DNA from: Alphaproteobacteria bacterium | Lineage (GTDB): Bacteria > Pseudomonadota > Alphaproteobacteria > TMED109 | DNA length: 64,000 bases | Assembly: GCA_022825705.1 (NCBI GenBank) | Contig: JAJDWH010000024.1 | Location: 124,001 to 188,000 of the forward strand | Reading direction: 5' to 3' | Shown here: positions 18,753-28,344 of the stretch, one piece after another | Layout: every line of letters begins with the position of its first letter | How positions within the stretch are numbered: the first letter of the stretch is position 1 | Translations under genes and position numbers: made by a program | Notes under the pieces: model-generated | What the model was told of the DNA's origin: nothing | Databases searched by the model: none | What the model saw: the letters and a program-made list of their open reading frames with translations, nothing else

Positions 18753-19937
18753 ATGACGAAATTCCACGATGTGGTCATCGCCGGCGGCGGCATCATGGGC
18801 TGTGCCGCCGCCTATTTCCTGGCCGCCTCCGACGATTTTGACGGTTCAGTGGCCGTCATCGAGCGTGATCCGACCTACCAGACAGGGGCGGCGACGCGTT
18901 CGCTGGGCGGAATTCGCCAGCAGTTCACCACTCCTGAGAACATTCGCATGTCGATGTTCGGCGCCGAGTTCGCCAAGATGGCGGCCAGGATGCTGGCAGT
19001 CGACGGCACCGCATGTGATGTGGCCTTCCGGGAGCAAGGCTACCTGCTGATGGCAGCGGGAACCGATGTCGAGCAGTTGCGGCGGAACTGGGAGGTGCAG
19101 CGCGGCCACCGGGCTGCAGTCGAGTGGCTGACCGGCGACGCGCTCTCGGAGCGCTTCCCGTGGGTCAACTGGCAAGGTGTCGACGCGGCCGTGTTCGGGT
19201 CGGCCAATGAGGGCTGGGTTGATCCGTATTCCCTGCTGATGGGGTTCCGTCACAAGGCGCAGTCGCTCGGAGTCCGTTTCCTGCACGGCGAAATCACGCG
19301 CCTGGTCCGGACGGGGAACCGCGTCACCGGCGTCGCCACCGCTACGCATGGATTGATTCGGGGCGGGACCACGATTCTGGCAGCCGGCTCCCGGGCTGGC
19401 GCGCTGGCGGCCACCATCGAGGTCGATCTCCCCGTCTGTCCGAAGAAGCGCTACGTCTACGTGTTTGATTGCCGCGACGACCTGCAGCACGCGCCTCTGA
19501 CCATCGATCCGACGGGGGTCACGTTTCGACCGGAAAGCGGTCGGTACGTCGCCACCGTGTCGCCGGCGCGGGAACGGGACCCGGACAGCGACCCGCTCGA
19601 CTTCGAAATGGAATACACCGAGTGGGAAGAGGTCATCTGGCCAGTGCTGGCGACCCGGGTTCCGGCGTTTGAGGCGGTCAAGCTGACCGGATCGTGGGCC
19701 GGTCACTATGACTTCAACGTCTTCGATCAGAACGCCATCCTGGGGCCGCATCCCGAGGTGCAAGGTTTGCTGTTCTGCAACGGTTTCAGCGGCCACGGCC
19801 TGCAGCAGGCACCGGCTGCCGGCCGCGCCATCGCCGAACTCGTCACATTCGGCGAATATCGAACCCTTGATCTGTCGCGATTTGGGGTCGCCCGGATCTA
19901 TCGGGACATGCCGATCGTCGAAGCAAACATCTGGTAG
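18753..19937 (+). CDS. FAD-dependent oxidoreductase, FOXRED1-like (DAO family)
   Basis: A 394-residue D-amino-acid-oxidase-fold protein. The dinucleotide motif VVIAGGGIMGCAAAYFLA opens it, followed by GAATRSLGGIRQQFTTPENI and, near the C-terminus, WAGHYDFNVFDQNAILGPHPE and FCNGFSGHGLQQAPAAGRA, which bind FAD. This pattern matches the alphaproteobacterial relatives of FOXRED1, the mitochondrial complex I assembly factor; the enzymatic substrate is not established. The ATG at 18753 is used, with GAGG eight bases upstream. It is divergent from the acyl-CoA dehydrogenase operon and is followed by a convergent tRNA-His gene. Confidence 0.88.
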   Translation: MTKFHDVVIAGGGIMGCAAAYFLAASDDFDGSVAVIERDPTYQTGAATRSLGGIRQQFTTPENIRMSMFGAEFAKMAARMLAVDGTACDVAFREQGYLLMAAGTDVEQLRRNWEVQRGHRAAVEWLTGDALSERFPWVNWQGVDAAVFGSANEGWVDPYSLLMGFRHKAQSLGVRFLHGEITRLVRTGNRVTGVATATHGLIRGGTTILAAGSRAGALAATIEVDLPVCPKKRYVYVFDCRDDLQHAPLTIDPTGVTFRPESGRYVATVSPARERDPDSDPLDFEMEYTEWEEVIWPVLATRVPAFEAVKLTGSWAGHYDFNVFDQNAILGPHPEVQGLLFCNGFSGHGLQQAPAAGRAIAELVTFGEYRTLDLSRFGVARIYRDMPIVEANIW

Positions 19938-19997
19938 GCGCGGCCCCTCGGGCCAGTCACCGCCCGCCAACGGTCGACCGCCGCAGGCTGCAGCCGC

Positions 19998-20031
19998 TGC
20001 CCGCTCGGAGCCGGTCGGCTCCTGTCGGGCA
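19998..20031. terminator. Strong hairpin between the FAD oxidoreductase and tRNA-His
   Basis: Nested inverted repeats: TGCCCG/CGGGCA outside and GGAGCC-GGTC-GGCTCC inside, within 34 bases. It lies between the convergent ends of the oxidoreductase and tRNA-His, where a terminator is expected. No T-run follows on either strand, so intrinsic termination is unproven. Confidence 0.4.
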
Positions 20032-20075
20032 CGCGCGACCAAAAGGGAGGGCCCGGGCCGACGCGCCTTGGCCTC

Positions 20076-20152
20076 TGGGGCGAGTGATGGGACTTGAACC
20101 CACGACCCCCGGTACCACAAACCGGTGCTCTAACCACTGAGCTACACTCGCC
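20076..20152 (-). tRNA. tRNA-His (anticodon GTG), CCA encoded
   Basis: Read on the minus strand, an 8-bp acceptor stem (GGCGAGTG with CACTCGCC) includes the extra G at position -1 that is specific to tRNA-His. The D arm has GCTCAGTGGTTAGAGC. The anticodon stem CCGGT/ACCGG encloses the loop TTGTGGT with anticodon GTG. The T arm contains GGTTCAAGTCC, and the 3' CCA is genomically encoded at 20078-20076. Confidence 0.97.
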
Positions 20153-20167
20153 AGAGCGCTGGGCAGA

Positions 20168-20197
20168 TGTGTAGGCAAGACTGGGGCCCGAGGTCAA
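20168..20197 (-). promoter_or_regulatory. Candidate promoter of tRNA-His
   Basis: On the minus strand TTGACC (20197-20192) and TACACA (20173-20168) are separated by 18 bases and end about 16 bases before the mature 5' end of the tRNA. The position and -35 match are good; the -10 is weak. Confidence 0.45.
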
Positions 20198-20276
20198 GCG
20201 AATCCGACCGGTCGGAACCCGGTGCCCCGCTGCGGCACGAACCTCGCGCGGCGACGGCGCCGCCCCGCCGCTGGCG

Positions 20277-20837
20277 CTACTGGGCGACCAGCAACGCGCG
20301 GGCGCGGGTGAAGATTCGGTCCTCGAGCGCGGTTTCCGTCTCGGCGGCCACAGTCGCCGCATGCGTCGTGCCGTCGTCAGCGCGCACCCGCCGGTAGACG
20401 CGGACGCGCAAATTGCTCACCGCCAACTCGCGACCGGTAATCCGGGCCACGACTTTCATCTCTTCACTCGGGGCGTCGGCCAGCTCCGTCCATTCGGTGA
20501 TGATGACCCCGCCGACCGAATCGACGGAGTCCAGCGGCAGGAAATCGAGAATCTCGAGCGCGGCCCGCCAGAGCTCGGGATTGATCGCCATCTGCACGCC
20601 CGCTGCCGACTTGTCGCCGCCGCCGAAGAGTTCCGAAAGGGAGAACCCGGGCGTGATTCCCTGTGCCTCCAGCCGTTCACGCCTGGCTCGATCGGCCGGC
20701 GTCTCCGGAGGGGGGGTGATTTCGACCGGGCCGCTGCAGGCGGTGAATGCGATGGGGCCCAACCCGGCGCACAGCAGCGGCAGGACAAGCGTGGCGGCGA
20801 GGGCGCGGAAGGAGGGACAGGACACGTTGGTCGGCAC
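20277..20837 (-). CDS. DUF3576-type predicted lipoprotein
   Basis: A 186-residue exported protein. A hydrophobic signal peptide (about residues 10-30) ends at a possible lipobox FTAC, followed by a Pro-rich linker and then the DUF3576 region with WRAALEILDFLPLDSVDSVGG, VIITEWTE and RVYRRVR. The family is widespread in alphaproteobacteria and its function is unknown; outer-membrane association is inferred from the signal. The GTG at 20837 has its GGAG almost touching the start, so the GTG at 20825 is a serious alternative. It is divergent from the carbonic-anhydrase-like fusion gene. Confidence 0.85.
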   Translation of the reverse strand: MPTNVSCPSFRALAATLVLPLLCAGLGPIAFTACSGPVEITPPPETPADRARRERLEAQGITPGFSLSELFGGGDKSAAGVQMAINPELWRAALEILDFLPLDSVDSVGGVIITEWTELADAPSEEMKVVARITGRELAVSNLRVRVYRRVRADDGTTHAATVAAETETALEDRIFTRARALLVAQ

Positions 20838-20954
20838 TCCACGGCATGGGTGGCCCCGAGGGGCGAGATCGTCATCCGCTTATATCACACGACCGCACAC
20901 CGCGGCCGGTCAGCCGTATGCTCGTGGGTCGGTTTGTCCGGAGGGGGTCGCCGC

Positions 20955-22046
20955 ATGGATCCGATGATGTTGCCCTATCGCGAGTACCAGCCTGCCGTCA
21001 GGCCGCTGCTTCGATGCGGCCCGGGGGCTGTCGTGATTGGTCGGACCGAGGTGGGGGACTCCGTGGATCTCGGGCGACTCGTGGTATTGCGCGGCGACGG
21101 CGAACGAATCTCGATCGGTTCCGGATGCTGGTTGGGCGCAAGGGCCACGGTGCACATCGCCGATGACGAGCATGGGAGCGTGGTGGGGGCCGACGTTGTT
21201 GTCGGCCGCTATGCGTTGGTGCACGGCTGCACGCTGGCCGATCACGTCGTGGTCGGCGACGCTGCGGTGGTGATGGACCGGGCGGTGGTGGGCACCGGCG
21301 CGGTCATTGCGGCAGGCGCCTTGGTGCCGCCGGGCAAGAAGCTGGCGGGCGGTCAGCTGTACGCGGGAAGTCCGGCCCGACCCGTCCGGACGTTGGCCAG
21401 CGGTGAGGTCGATCAATTGGCGGCGGCCGTGCGGCGCTCGGAGCCCTCGCCGGCGACGGCCACCGACGATGACCCGCTCCCGCCGCTGGACGACGCGGCA
21501 TATCGCCCACCAGGGTCAAGCGGCCCGTTGCATGGAAGCAACGGATCCTCGCCGGTGATTCCTGCCAGCGCCTACGTGGCGCCCACGGCGGCGGTGTGGG
21601 GCGACGTGCGTCTCGGCGAGAGTACGAGCGTGTGGTTTTCAACTGCCATGCGTGCCGGTCGGGGGCGCATTGTGGTTGGCGACCGGACCAACGTGCAGGA
21701 CAACTCCTTTGTCGACGTCGCCGAGACCGGCGCTGCGGCCGAGATCGGGAACGATGTGACGATCGGCCACAACGTGCGGCTTGACGCCTGCCGCATCGGC
21801 GACCGATGCCTTGTCGGCATGGGGGCCACCGTCTGCGCCGACGTGACCATCGAAGATGACGCACTGGTTGGCGCGCGGGCGTGGGTGGCACCGGGTACTG
21901 TCGTGCGCGCAGGCTGGATTTGGGCCGGCCGGCCCGCGCAACCGTTTCGGGAAGTTCGCCCCGAAGAGGTGGATTACTTCAGACAGGGCAAGGAGATTTA
22001 CGAGGGGTACGCACGCGACTATCAGGCCGGTGGATGTGAAGAGTGA
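20955..22046 (+). CDS. Tandem-fused gamma-carbonic-anhydrase-like protein (two left-handed beta-helix domains)
   Basis: 363 residues containing two consecutive gamma-class carbonic anhydrase (YrdA/PaaY-like) domains, about 14-160 and 200-355, joined by an acidic, Pro- and Gly-rich linker. Family members are normally about 170-210 residues with one domain. The metal ligands are split. Domain 1 has H67 and H90 at the first and third His positions but Arg85 at the second. Domain 2 has H272 at the second position but Asp254 and Asp277 at the first and third. The 23-residue spacing between first and third positions is identical in both. Known gamma enzymes build each site from two His of one subunit and one of its neighbour. 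Catalysis has not been shown. It overlaps the next small gene by four bases. Confidence 0.85.
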   Translation: MDPMMLPYREYQPAVRPLLRCGPGAVVIGRTEVGDSVDLGRLVVLRGDGERISIGSGCWLGARATVHIADDEHGSVVGADVVVGRYALVHGCTLADHVVVGDAAVVMDRAVVGTGAVIAAGALVPPGKKLAGGQLYAGSPARPVRTLASGEVDQLAAAVRRSEPSPATATDDDPLPPLDDAAYRPPGSSGPLHGSNGSSPVIPASAYVAPTAAVWGDVRLGESTSVWFSTAMRAGRGRIVVGDRTNVQDNSFVDVAETGAAAEIGNDVTIGHNVRLDACRIGDRCLVGMGATVCADVTIEDDALVGARAWVAPGTVVRAGWIWAGRPAQPFREVRPEEVDYFRQGKEIYEGYARDYQAGGCEE

Positions 22047-22192
22047 TCCTCAAGTTCGCGATCGCGATCTTGGCGGTGCTGCTGTTGCGGCTCATCTTTC
22101 CCGCCCTGGTGCGAGGCGTGCGCCGGACTCTCATGGTGATGGCCATCGCCGTCGTGGTCTTCGGGGCGGTGGTGTGGCTCACCGCGGGGTGA
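22043..22192 (+). CDS. 49-residue two-helix membrane protein coupled to the carbonic-anhydrase-like gene
   Basis: The GTG start overlaps the stop of the preceding gene (GTGA), which favours a real coupled gene. The protein has a hydrophobic segment at about residues 2-22, a short basic loop (RGVRR) and a second hydrophobic segment at about 30-47, predicting a hairpin in the inner membrane. I know no family for it. Its position suggests it could anchor or accompany the fusion protein. Confidence 0.6.
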   Translation: MILKFAIAILAVLLLRLIFPALVRGVRRTLMVMAIAVVVFGAVVWLTAG

Positions 22193-22238
22193 GGTGCCGC
22201 CTGGTTCGCTGCGGGCCGTTCGTCGATGGGAGAGCTAC

Positions 22239-23303
22239 ATGACGTCGAAGCGATATCGGATCGCAGCCATTCCCGGCGACGGGATCGGGCAGGAGGTGGT
22301 ACCGGAAGGCATGCGCGTGATGGACGCGGCCGCGAGCCGATACGGGTTCGCGTTCGAGTGGGACTCGTTCACCTGGAGCTGTGAGACCTACCACGCGACC
22401 GGCCGGATGATGCCGGAAGACGGCTTGGACCAGATCGCTGATCATGATGCCATCTTCCTGGGAGCGGTCGGTTATCCGGGGGTCCCAGACCACATCTCTC
22501 TATGGGGGTTGCTCATTCCCATTCGCCGACGTTTCGACCAGTACGTCAACGTGCGCCCGGTGCGCGTCTTGGACGGGATGGAGTCGCCGTTGCGGGATCG
22601 CGGGCCAGACGACATCGACTTCGTCGTGGTGCGGGAGAACGTTGAAGGAGAGTACTCGGAGGTCGGGGGACGGCTCTACGCGGGTACCGACGACGAGATG
22701 GCGATGCAGGAGAGCATTTTCACTCGACGCGGGGTGGATCGGGTGCTCGATTGGGCCTTCGAGCTCGCCGCGACCCGCCCCGCCCGGCACGTCACGTCTG
22801 CCACCAAGTCCAATGGCATCGTGCACACGATGCCCTACTGGGACGAACGGTTCGCAGCCGCGAAGGGGCGCCACCCGGACATCCGGACGGCGCAGTTCCA
22901 TATCGACATCCTCACCGCCCACTTCGTGCTGCATCCTGACTGGTTCGACGTTGTGGTGGGCTCCAACCTCTTCGGCGACATCCTTTCCGATCTGGGGCCT
23001 GCGGTGGCCGGGACCATCGGCATCGCACCGTCGGCGAATCTCAACCCCCGACAGGAATGGCCCTCCATGTTCGAGCCGGTGCATGGCTCGGCTCCCGACA
23101 TCGCGGGGCGGGGCATCGCCAACCCGATCGGCCAGATCTGGTCGGGCGCCATGATGCTGGACCATCTCGGGCAGTCGGCCGCTGCGACGGCGGTGGTGCG
23201 CGCGATCGAGGCCGTGGTTGCGGACGGACCGAGAACCCCGGACATGGGAGGTACCGCCACCACCCGGGACGTCGGCAGGGCTGTGGAAGCGGCCGTCGCC
23301 TGA
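22239..23303 (+). CDS. ttuC: Tartrate dehydrogenase/decarboxylase-type beta-decarboxylating dehydrogenase
   Basis: A 354-residue NAD-dependent dehydrogenase of the isocitrate/isopropylmalate/tartrate superfamily, oxidising and usually decarboxylating a 2-hydroxy diacid. It has IAAIPGDGIGQEVVPEG at the N-terminus, the substrate arginines in SLWGLLIPIRRRFDQYVNVRP, VVRENVEGEYSEVGG, the metal aspartates in GSNLFGDILSDLGP and the cofactor loop FEPVHGSAPDIAG. SLWGLLIPIRR and the TtuC-like N-terminus favour tartrate/D-malate over isopropylmalate. ATG 22239 is preceded by GGGAGAG. It appears to be monocistronic, 46 bp after the small membrane protein gene. Confidence 0.88.
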   Translation: MTSKRYRIAAIPGDGIGQEVVPEGMRVMDAAASRYGFAFEWDSFTWSCETYHATGRMMPEDGLDQIADHDAIFLGAVGYPGVPDHISLWGLLIPIRRRFDQYVNVRPVRVLDGMESPLRDRGPDDIDFVVVRENVEGEYSEVGGRLYAGTDDEMAMQESIFTRRGVDRVLDWAFELAATRPARHVTSATKSNGIVHTMPYWDERFAAAKGRHPDIRTAQFHIDILTAHFVLHPDWFDVVVGSNLFGDILSDLGPAVAGTIGIAPSANLNPRQEWPSMFEPVHGSAPDIAGRGIANPIGQIWSGAMMLDHLGQSAAATAVVRAIEAVVADGPRTPDMGGTATTRDVGRAVEAAVA

Positions 23304-23476
23304 CTCGCTACCGCGGCCGTGTCCGGGCCAGACGGAGGATGTCTTCGCGACGACGATGACTGACGAATTCGTGACCCTTGACGCAGCATGATGCCCGCGC
23401 CGTACACATGGACGAATCGCTCAACGGATCGCAGGTTTGATAGGCTGCGTTAATCCCCAAGCTACCCTTCCGAAGC

Positions 23477-23505
23477 TTGCTTATCGCGTGCTATTGCGCT
23501 AGGTT
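23477..23505 (+). promoter_or_regulatory. Candidate promoter for rpoBC
   Basis: TTGCTT (23477-23482) and TAGGTT (23500-23505) are separated by exactly 17 bases, about 180 bases upstream of rpoB. The match is moderate, but this is the only well-spaced pair seen in the leader. Confidence 0.4.
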
Positions 23506-23561
23506 ACGCGCTAGGCGATGGTCCCGGACGCGCTGGGCAACTACGGATTGAAACTACAGTC

Positions 23562-23589
23562 ACGCCGTCTTCCCCTGAGGACGCGGCGT
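23562..23589 (+). promoter_or_regulatory. Hairpin in the rpoB leader
   Basis: ACGCC-GTCTTC and GAGGAC-(GC)-GGCGT pair over 11 base pairs with a 2-base bulge and a CCCT loop. It lies between the candidate promoter and rpoB and is not followed by a T-run, so a processing or attenuation role is more likely than simple termination. Confidence 0.5.
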
Positions 23590-23687
23590 GGTTGCTTGCG
23601 CTTGCGTCACCGCGTTAGGCGGCGCACGGGCGTTGAGTTCGCCGTGCACCTCGTCCGGGCATTTGCGTGTGGGCCCAGGGGACCTTG

Positions 23688-26600
23688 ATGCTGACGAACT
23701 CCAACGACCTTTCCTTCACTGGCCGCAAGCGCCTTCGTCACCGTTTCGGCCGACAAGCTTCCGACCCGATGCAAATGCCCGATTTGATCGGGATCCAAAA
23801 AGTCAGCTACGACGCGTTCCTGCAGCGAAATGTTGCCCCCGACACCCGCCTGGAAGACGGCCTGCAGCGCGCATTCACCTCTGTGTTTCCGATTACCGAT
23901 GCTTCCGGCCGGGCCAAGCTGGAGTTCAAACACTACGAATTTGACCCGCCGAAGTTCCAGGTCGACGAGTGCCTCCGTCGCGGCAAGACCTACGCGGCGC
24001 CACTCAAGGTGACGCTGTCCCTCATCATATATGACGAGGATCGCGGAGGGACCGCGAGGGCTCCGAAGGAGATCAAGGAGCAGGATGTGTTCATGGGCGA
24101 CATGCCGCTCATGACCGACAAGGGCACCTTCATCATCAACGGTACCGAGCGCGTCGTGGTCAGCCAGATTCACCGTGCCCATGGCGTCTTCTTCGACAAT
24201 TACAAGAAGACCACGCAGAGCGGCGAGGAGCTGCTGCCGCAGGCGCAAGTGATTCCGGCGCGCGGTTCGTGGCTCGCGTTCAAGATCGATGGCCGCAAGA
24301 AGGATGGCTACCGGATGAGTGTCCAGTTCGGCCGGGCGCTCGAGCGGATTCCGGTCACGGTCCTGCTGCGGATCCTGGGCATGACGTCGGAGGACATGCT
24401 GACCGAATTCTGTGACGTGGCCACCTACACCTACGGCCCCGTCGGGACCCCGGACGGAGCCACAGAATCGGGTTGGTCGACCCTGCTGAACGTTGACGAA
24501 TTTCGCGGCCGGGCGCCGCGATGGGACCTGGTGGACGCCGCGGACGGCAAGGTCATTGTTCCCAAGGACCGCAACCTCTCTGCCGGTGAGTGGGAGGAGA
24601 TCGCGGCCAAGGGCGAACGCCGCCGCTGGATCGGGACCGAGGAACTCTTCGACATCAGGCTGGCTCGCGACGTCGTGGACACGGCAACCGGCGAGATCTT
24701 TTACGAAGCCGGCGAATGCATCGGTCAGGTCGAGGACATGGCGCCCGGCACGCTGGCGCGCCTGCTCGAGGCCGGCATCACGGAGCTTCCGGCGGTAACG
24801 GTTCGGGAAACCGAGGGTCCTTTCGTGCTCAACGCGCTGGAAGAGGAATGCCGGAAGATCCGTCCGGTCGACCTTATGGTGCTCGACCCCGGCAGTGGGG
24901 AAGGCATGGAAGAGATCGCCGAGGCGGTCGCCCGCATTCTCAAGATCACGCCGCGCCGCGCAGAGGAGATGCTGGGCCGGGGCAAGGGGCCACTGGTGCG
25001 GATGCTGTCGTGGGAGGAGGGCGAACGGGTCCTCCGCGTGCTGGGCGACGGTCGGGGCTTTCGTCGAGAGAGCCCGTGCGTGACGTCGCATCGGGCCAGC
25101 GGAATGACATTCGCGCTCCGTAATCGCGGCGTCATGTCCCGGGACCGGATCCTGGAGCGCACGTCGGGTGCCCTCCGTGAAGGTGGTGTCTGGATGGGCG
25201 AGGAGGGCGCAGAGCGCTTCTTTTACAACCTGTTCTTCGCTCCGGCAGTCCTGGTTGACGAACTTACCCCCGGGTATTCGGCACCAAGCGAGACGGCCCG
25301 ACAGGCGTACGTGCTTGACCACAATGCGCTGGGTGACGCCGGTGCGTGGGTGCTCGATGAACAGGAGGGCTGGACGCTCCTCGGGGTGTCAGTGGCACAT
25401 CGTCCCCCTGGCGCGCCCGCCACGATTTGGGTCCGGTCGGATGCCGTCGAGGAGCGGCTGTCGGAGAACTACGACCTGTCGGCCGTGGGCCGGGTCAAGC
25501 TGAACGGGCGGCTCGGTCTGGACATCGACGATTCGGTCCGCGCGCTGCGCCGCCGTGACGTGCTGTCGGTGGTGCGGACACTGGTCGGGTTCCGCCCGGG
25601 CGCGAGCCACATTGACGACATCGATCATCTCGGCAACCGGCGGGTGCGTTCCGTCGGCGAGCTCATGGAAAACCAGTACCGCATGGGGCTGGTGCGCATG
25701 GAGCGGGCGGTGCGCGAACGCATCGGTTCGGCGGACATCGAGAAGATGATGCCGAACGACCTGATCAATGCCCGGCCTGTCGCCGCGATGGTCCGGGAGT
25801 TCTTTGGCGGGTCCCAACTCAGCCAGTTCATGGACCAGACCAATCCCCTGGCGGAGGTCACGCACAAGCGCCGGTTGTCGGCGCTGGGGCCGGGCGGGCT
25901 GACACGGGAATGGGCGAACCTCGAGGCGCGGGATGTGCATCCGACGCATTACGGCCGTCTTTGCCCCGTGGAGACGCCCGAAGGCCCGAACATCGGTCTG
26001 ATCAGTTCGCTTGCCACGTTCGCCAGGATCAATCGGCACGGGTTCATCGAGTCCCCCTACCGGAAGGTTGAGGACGGACGGGTCACGGACGCGATCGAGT
26101 ACATGACCGCGCTGGACGAGCAGGGGCACACGATTGCGCAGGCCAGCACGCCGATTACCAAGGATGGCCGGTTCGAGCGGGAAATCGTGAACTGCCGGCG
26201 CGGCGACAACTTCGTGCTGGCACCCCGAGAATCGATCGACTACGTCGATGTCTCGCCCCGGCAACTGGTTTCCGTGTCGGCAGCGCTGATCCCGTTCCTG
26301 GAGAACGACGACGCCAACCGGGCCCTCATGGGGTCGAACATGCAGCGTCAGGCCGTGCCGCTGTTGCAGGCGGAAGCGCCCCTCGTCGGCACCGGGATGG
26401 AGGCCCACGTGGCCCGCGATTCCAGGGCCGTGCAGACCGCCGGCCGCGCTGGCGTGGTCGATCAGGTTGATGCGCGCCGGATCGTGGTGCGGGCAATTCA
26501 GGTGATCGGCGACGAGGAACGAACGATCGGCGTCGACATCTACAACCTGAGAAAGTTCGAGCGGTCCAATCAGAGCACGTGCATCAATCAACGCCCGCTG

Positions 26601-28344
26601 GTCAAGGTTGGCGACCGGGTTCAGGAAGGGGACGTGATCGCCGACGGGTCGAGCACTGACCTTGGTGAACTCGCCCTCGGGCGGAACGTATTGGTCGCGT
26701 TCATGCCGTGGCAGGGCTACAACTACGAAGACTCCATCCTGGTGTCCGAGCGGTTGGTACGGGATGACGTGTTCACCTCGATTCACATCGAGGAATACGA
26801 GGTCATGGCCCGGGATACCAAGCTGTGGCCAGAGGAAATCACCCGCGACATTCTCAATGTCGGCGAGGAGGCTCTCCGGCACCTCGATGAGACCGGCATC
26901 GTCCATATCGGGGCGGAAGTGGGCCCGCGTGACATTCTGGTGGGCAAGGTGACCCCCAAGGGGGAGACGCCGTCCACGCCGGAGGAGAAACTGCTGCGCG
27001 CCGTGTTCGGCGAGAAAGCCGCGGACGTGCGTGACACGTCGCTGCGGGTGCCGCCGGGAGTATCCGGCACGGTGGTGGATGTGCGGATCTTCTCCCGGCG
27101 GGGGTTGGAAAAGGACGCGCGCGCAATCTCGCTGGAACGCGAGGAGATCGCCCGCCTGACCAAGGACCGCGACGACGAGCTCGCGATCATCGAGGGCAAC
27201 ATCTACGACCGCCTGCGCAGCCTCCTCATCGGACAGACGGCGACCGACGGGCCGTCCACCGGGGTGATCGCTGCCGCCGAGCTGGACAGCACGCCGCGGG
27301 CGCGGTGGTGGCGCTTCCGGCTCGACAATTCCGAGGTTACGGCCCGTGTGGAGGCACTGCACAAGGACCTCAAGCGGGCGCAGAAGGAACTTGAACAGAG
27401 CTACTTGGACAAGGTGGAGAAGGTTCGTGCAGGCGACGAGCTTCTGCCTGGTGTACTGAAGATCGTAAAGGTCTACATCGCGGTAAAGCGCAAGCTGTCG
27501 CCGGGCGACAAAATGGCCGGCCGTCACGGCAACAAGGGAGTGATTTCCAAGATCAACCCGATCGAGGATATGCCGCACACGGAAGACGGAACCCCGGTGG
27601 ATATCGTTCTCAACCCGCTTGGCGTGCCGTCCCGCATGAACGTCGGCCAGATCCTGGAGACTCACCTGGGCTGGGCGTCGGCGGGCTTGGGGCGCCAGAT
27701 CGGTGACGCGCTGGAGGGCGCACGGAGCGCCGCGGAAAGGGCGCGCAAGGCCGCTTCCGTGATGCGGAAGATCTACGGAGCGTCCACGTGGAAGCAGGTG
27801 CGCCGAGAGCTCGACGATCCGGCCGTGGTCGAGCTCGGCACCAATCTGGTGGGAGGCGTGCCGGTGGCGACTCCGGTGTTCGACGGCGCGGCGGAGGCGG
27901 ACATCCGCACGATGCTGAAGGCCGCCGGGTGTTCGGAATCAGGCCAGGTAACGCTGATCGACGGCCGCACCGGCGAACGCTTCGCCCGGCCGGTGACCGT
28001 CGGATACATTTACATGCTCAAGCTCCACCACCTCGTCGACGACAAGATGCACGCCCGTTCCACCGGGCCGTACAGCCTCGTGACCCAGCAGCCGCTTGGC
28101 GGCAAGGCGCGGTTTGGGGGTCAGCGATTCGGCGAGATGGAGGTATGGGCGCTGCAGGCCTACGGGGCGGCGTACACCTTGCAGGAGATCCTGACCGTCA
28201 AGTCGGACGATGTGTCCGGACGGACCAAGATGTACGAGGCCATCGTCCGGGGCGAGGACACTTTCGAAGCCGGCGTGCCGGAGTCGTTCAACGTGCTGGT
28301 CAAGGAGCTGCAGGCGCTTGGCCTCGATGTTCAGGAAGTTCACC

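Larger units (their letters stand above)
23304..23687. other. 384-bp rpoB leader region
   Basis: No coding sequence is convincing here. In most bacteria rplJ-rplL would sit directly before rpoB; instead this stretch holds a candidate promoter (23477-23505) and a long GC-rich hairpin (23562-23589), so the RNA polymerase genes appear to have their own leader. Confidence 0.6.

Noticed and set aside
19957..20178. 73-codon minus-strand frame across the tRNA-His locus
   Set aside because: It runs through a well-formed tRNA-His gene and reads tRNA-derived sequence; such predictions are a known artefact.
25803..25905. Possible rifampicin resistance from Thr and Ala at E. coli positions 518 and 522
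   Set aside because: The same residues occur in rifampicin-sensitive Bacillus subtilis, and the other pocket residues are conserved.
23607..27665. Very long minus-strand open frames (571 and 758 codons) opposite rpoB
   Set aside because: They are shadows of a GC-rich gene. Their products have no recognisable domain, are rich in Arg, His and Pro, and lie fully over a strongly conserved gene.
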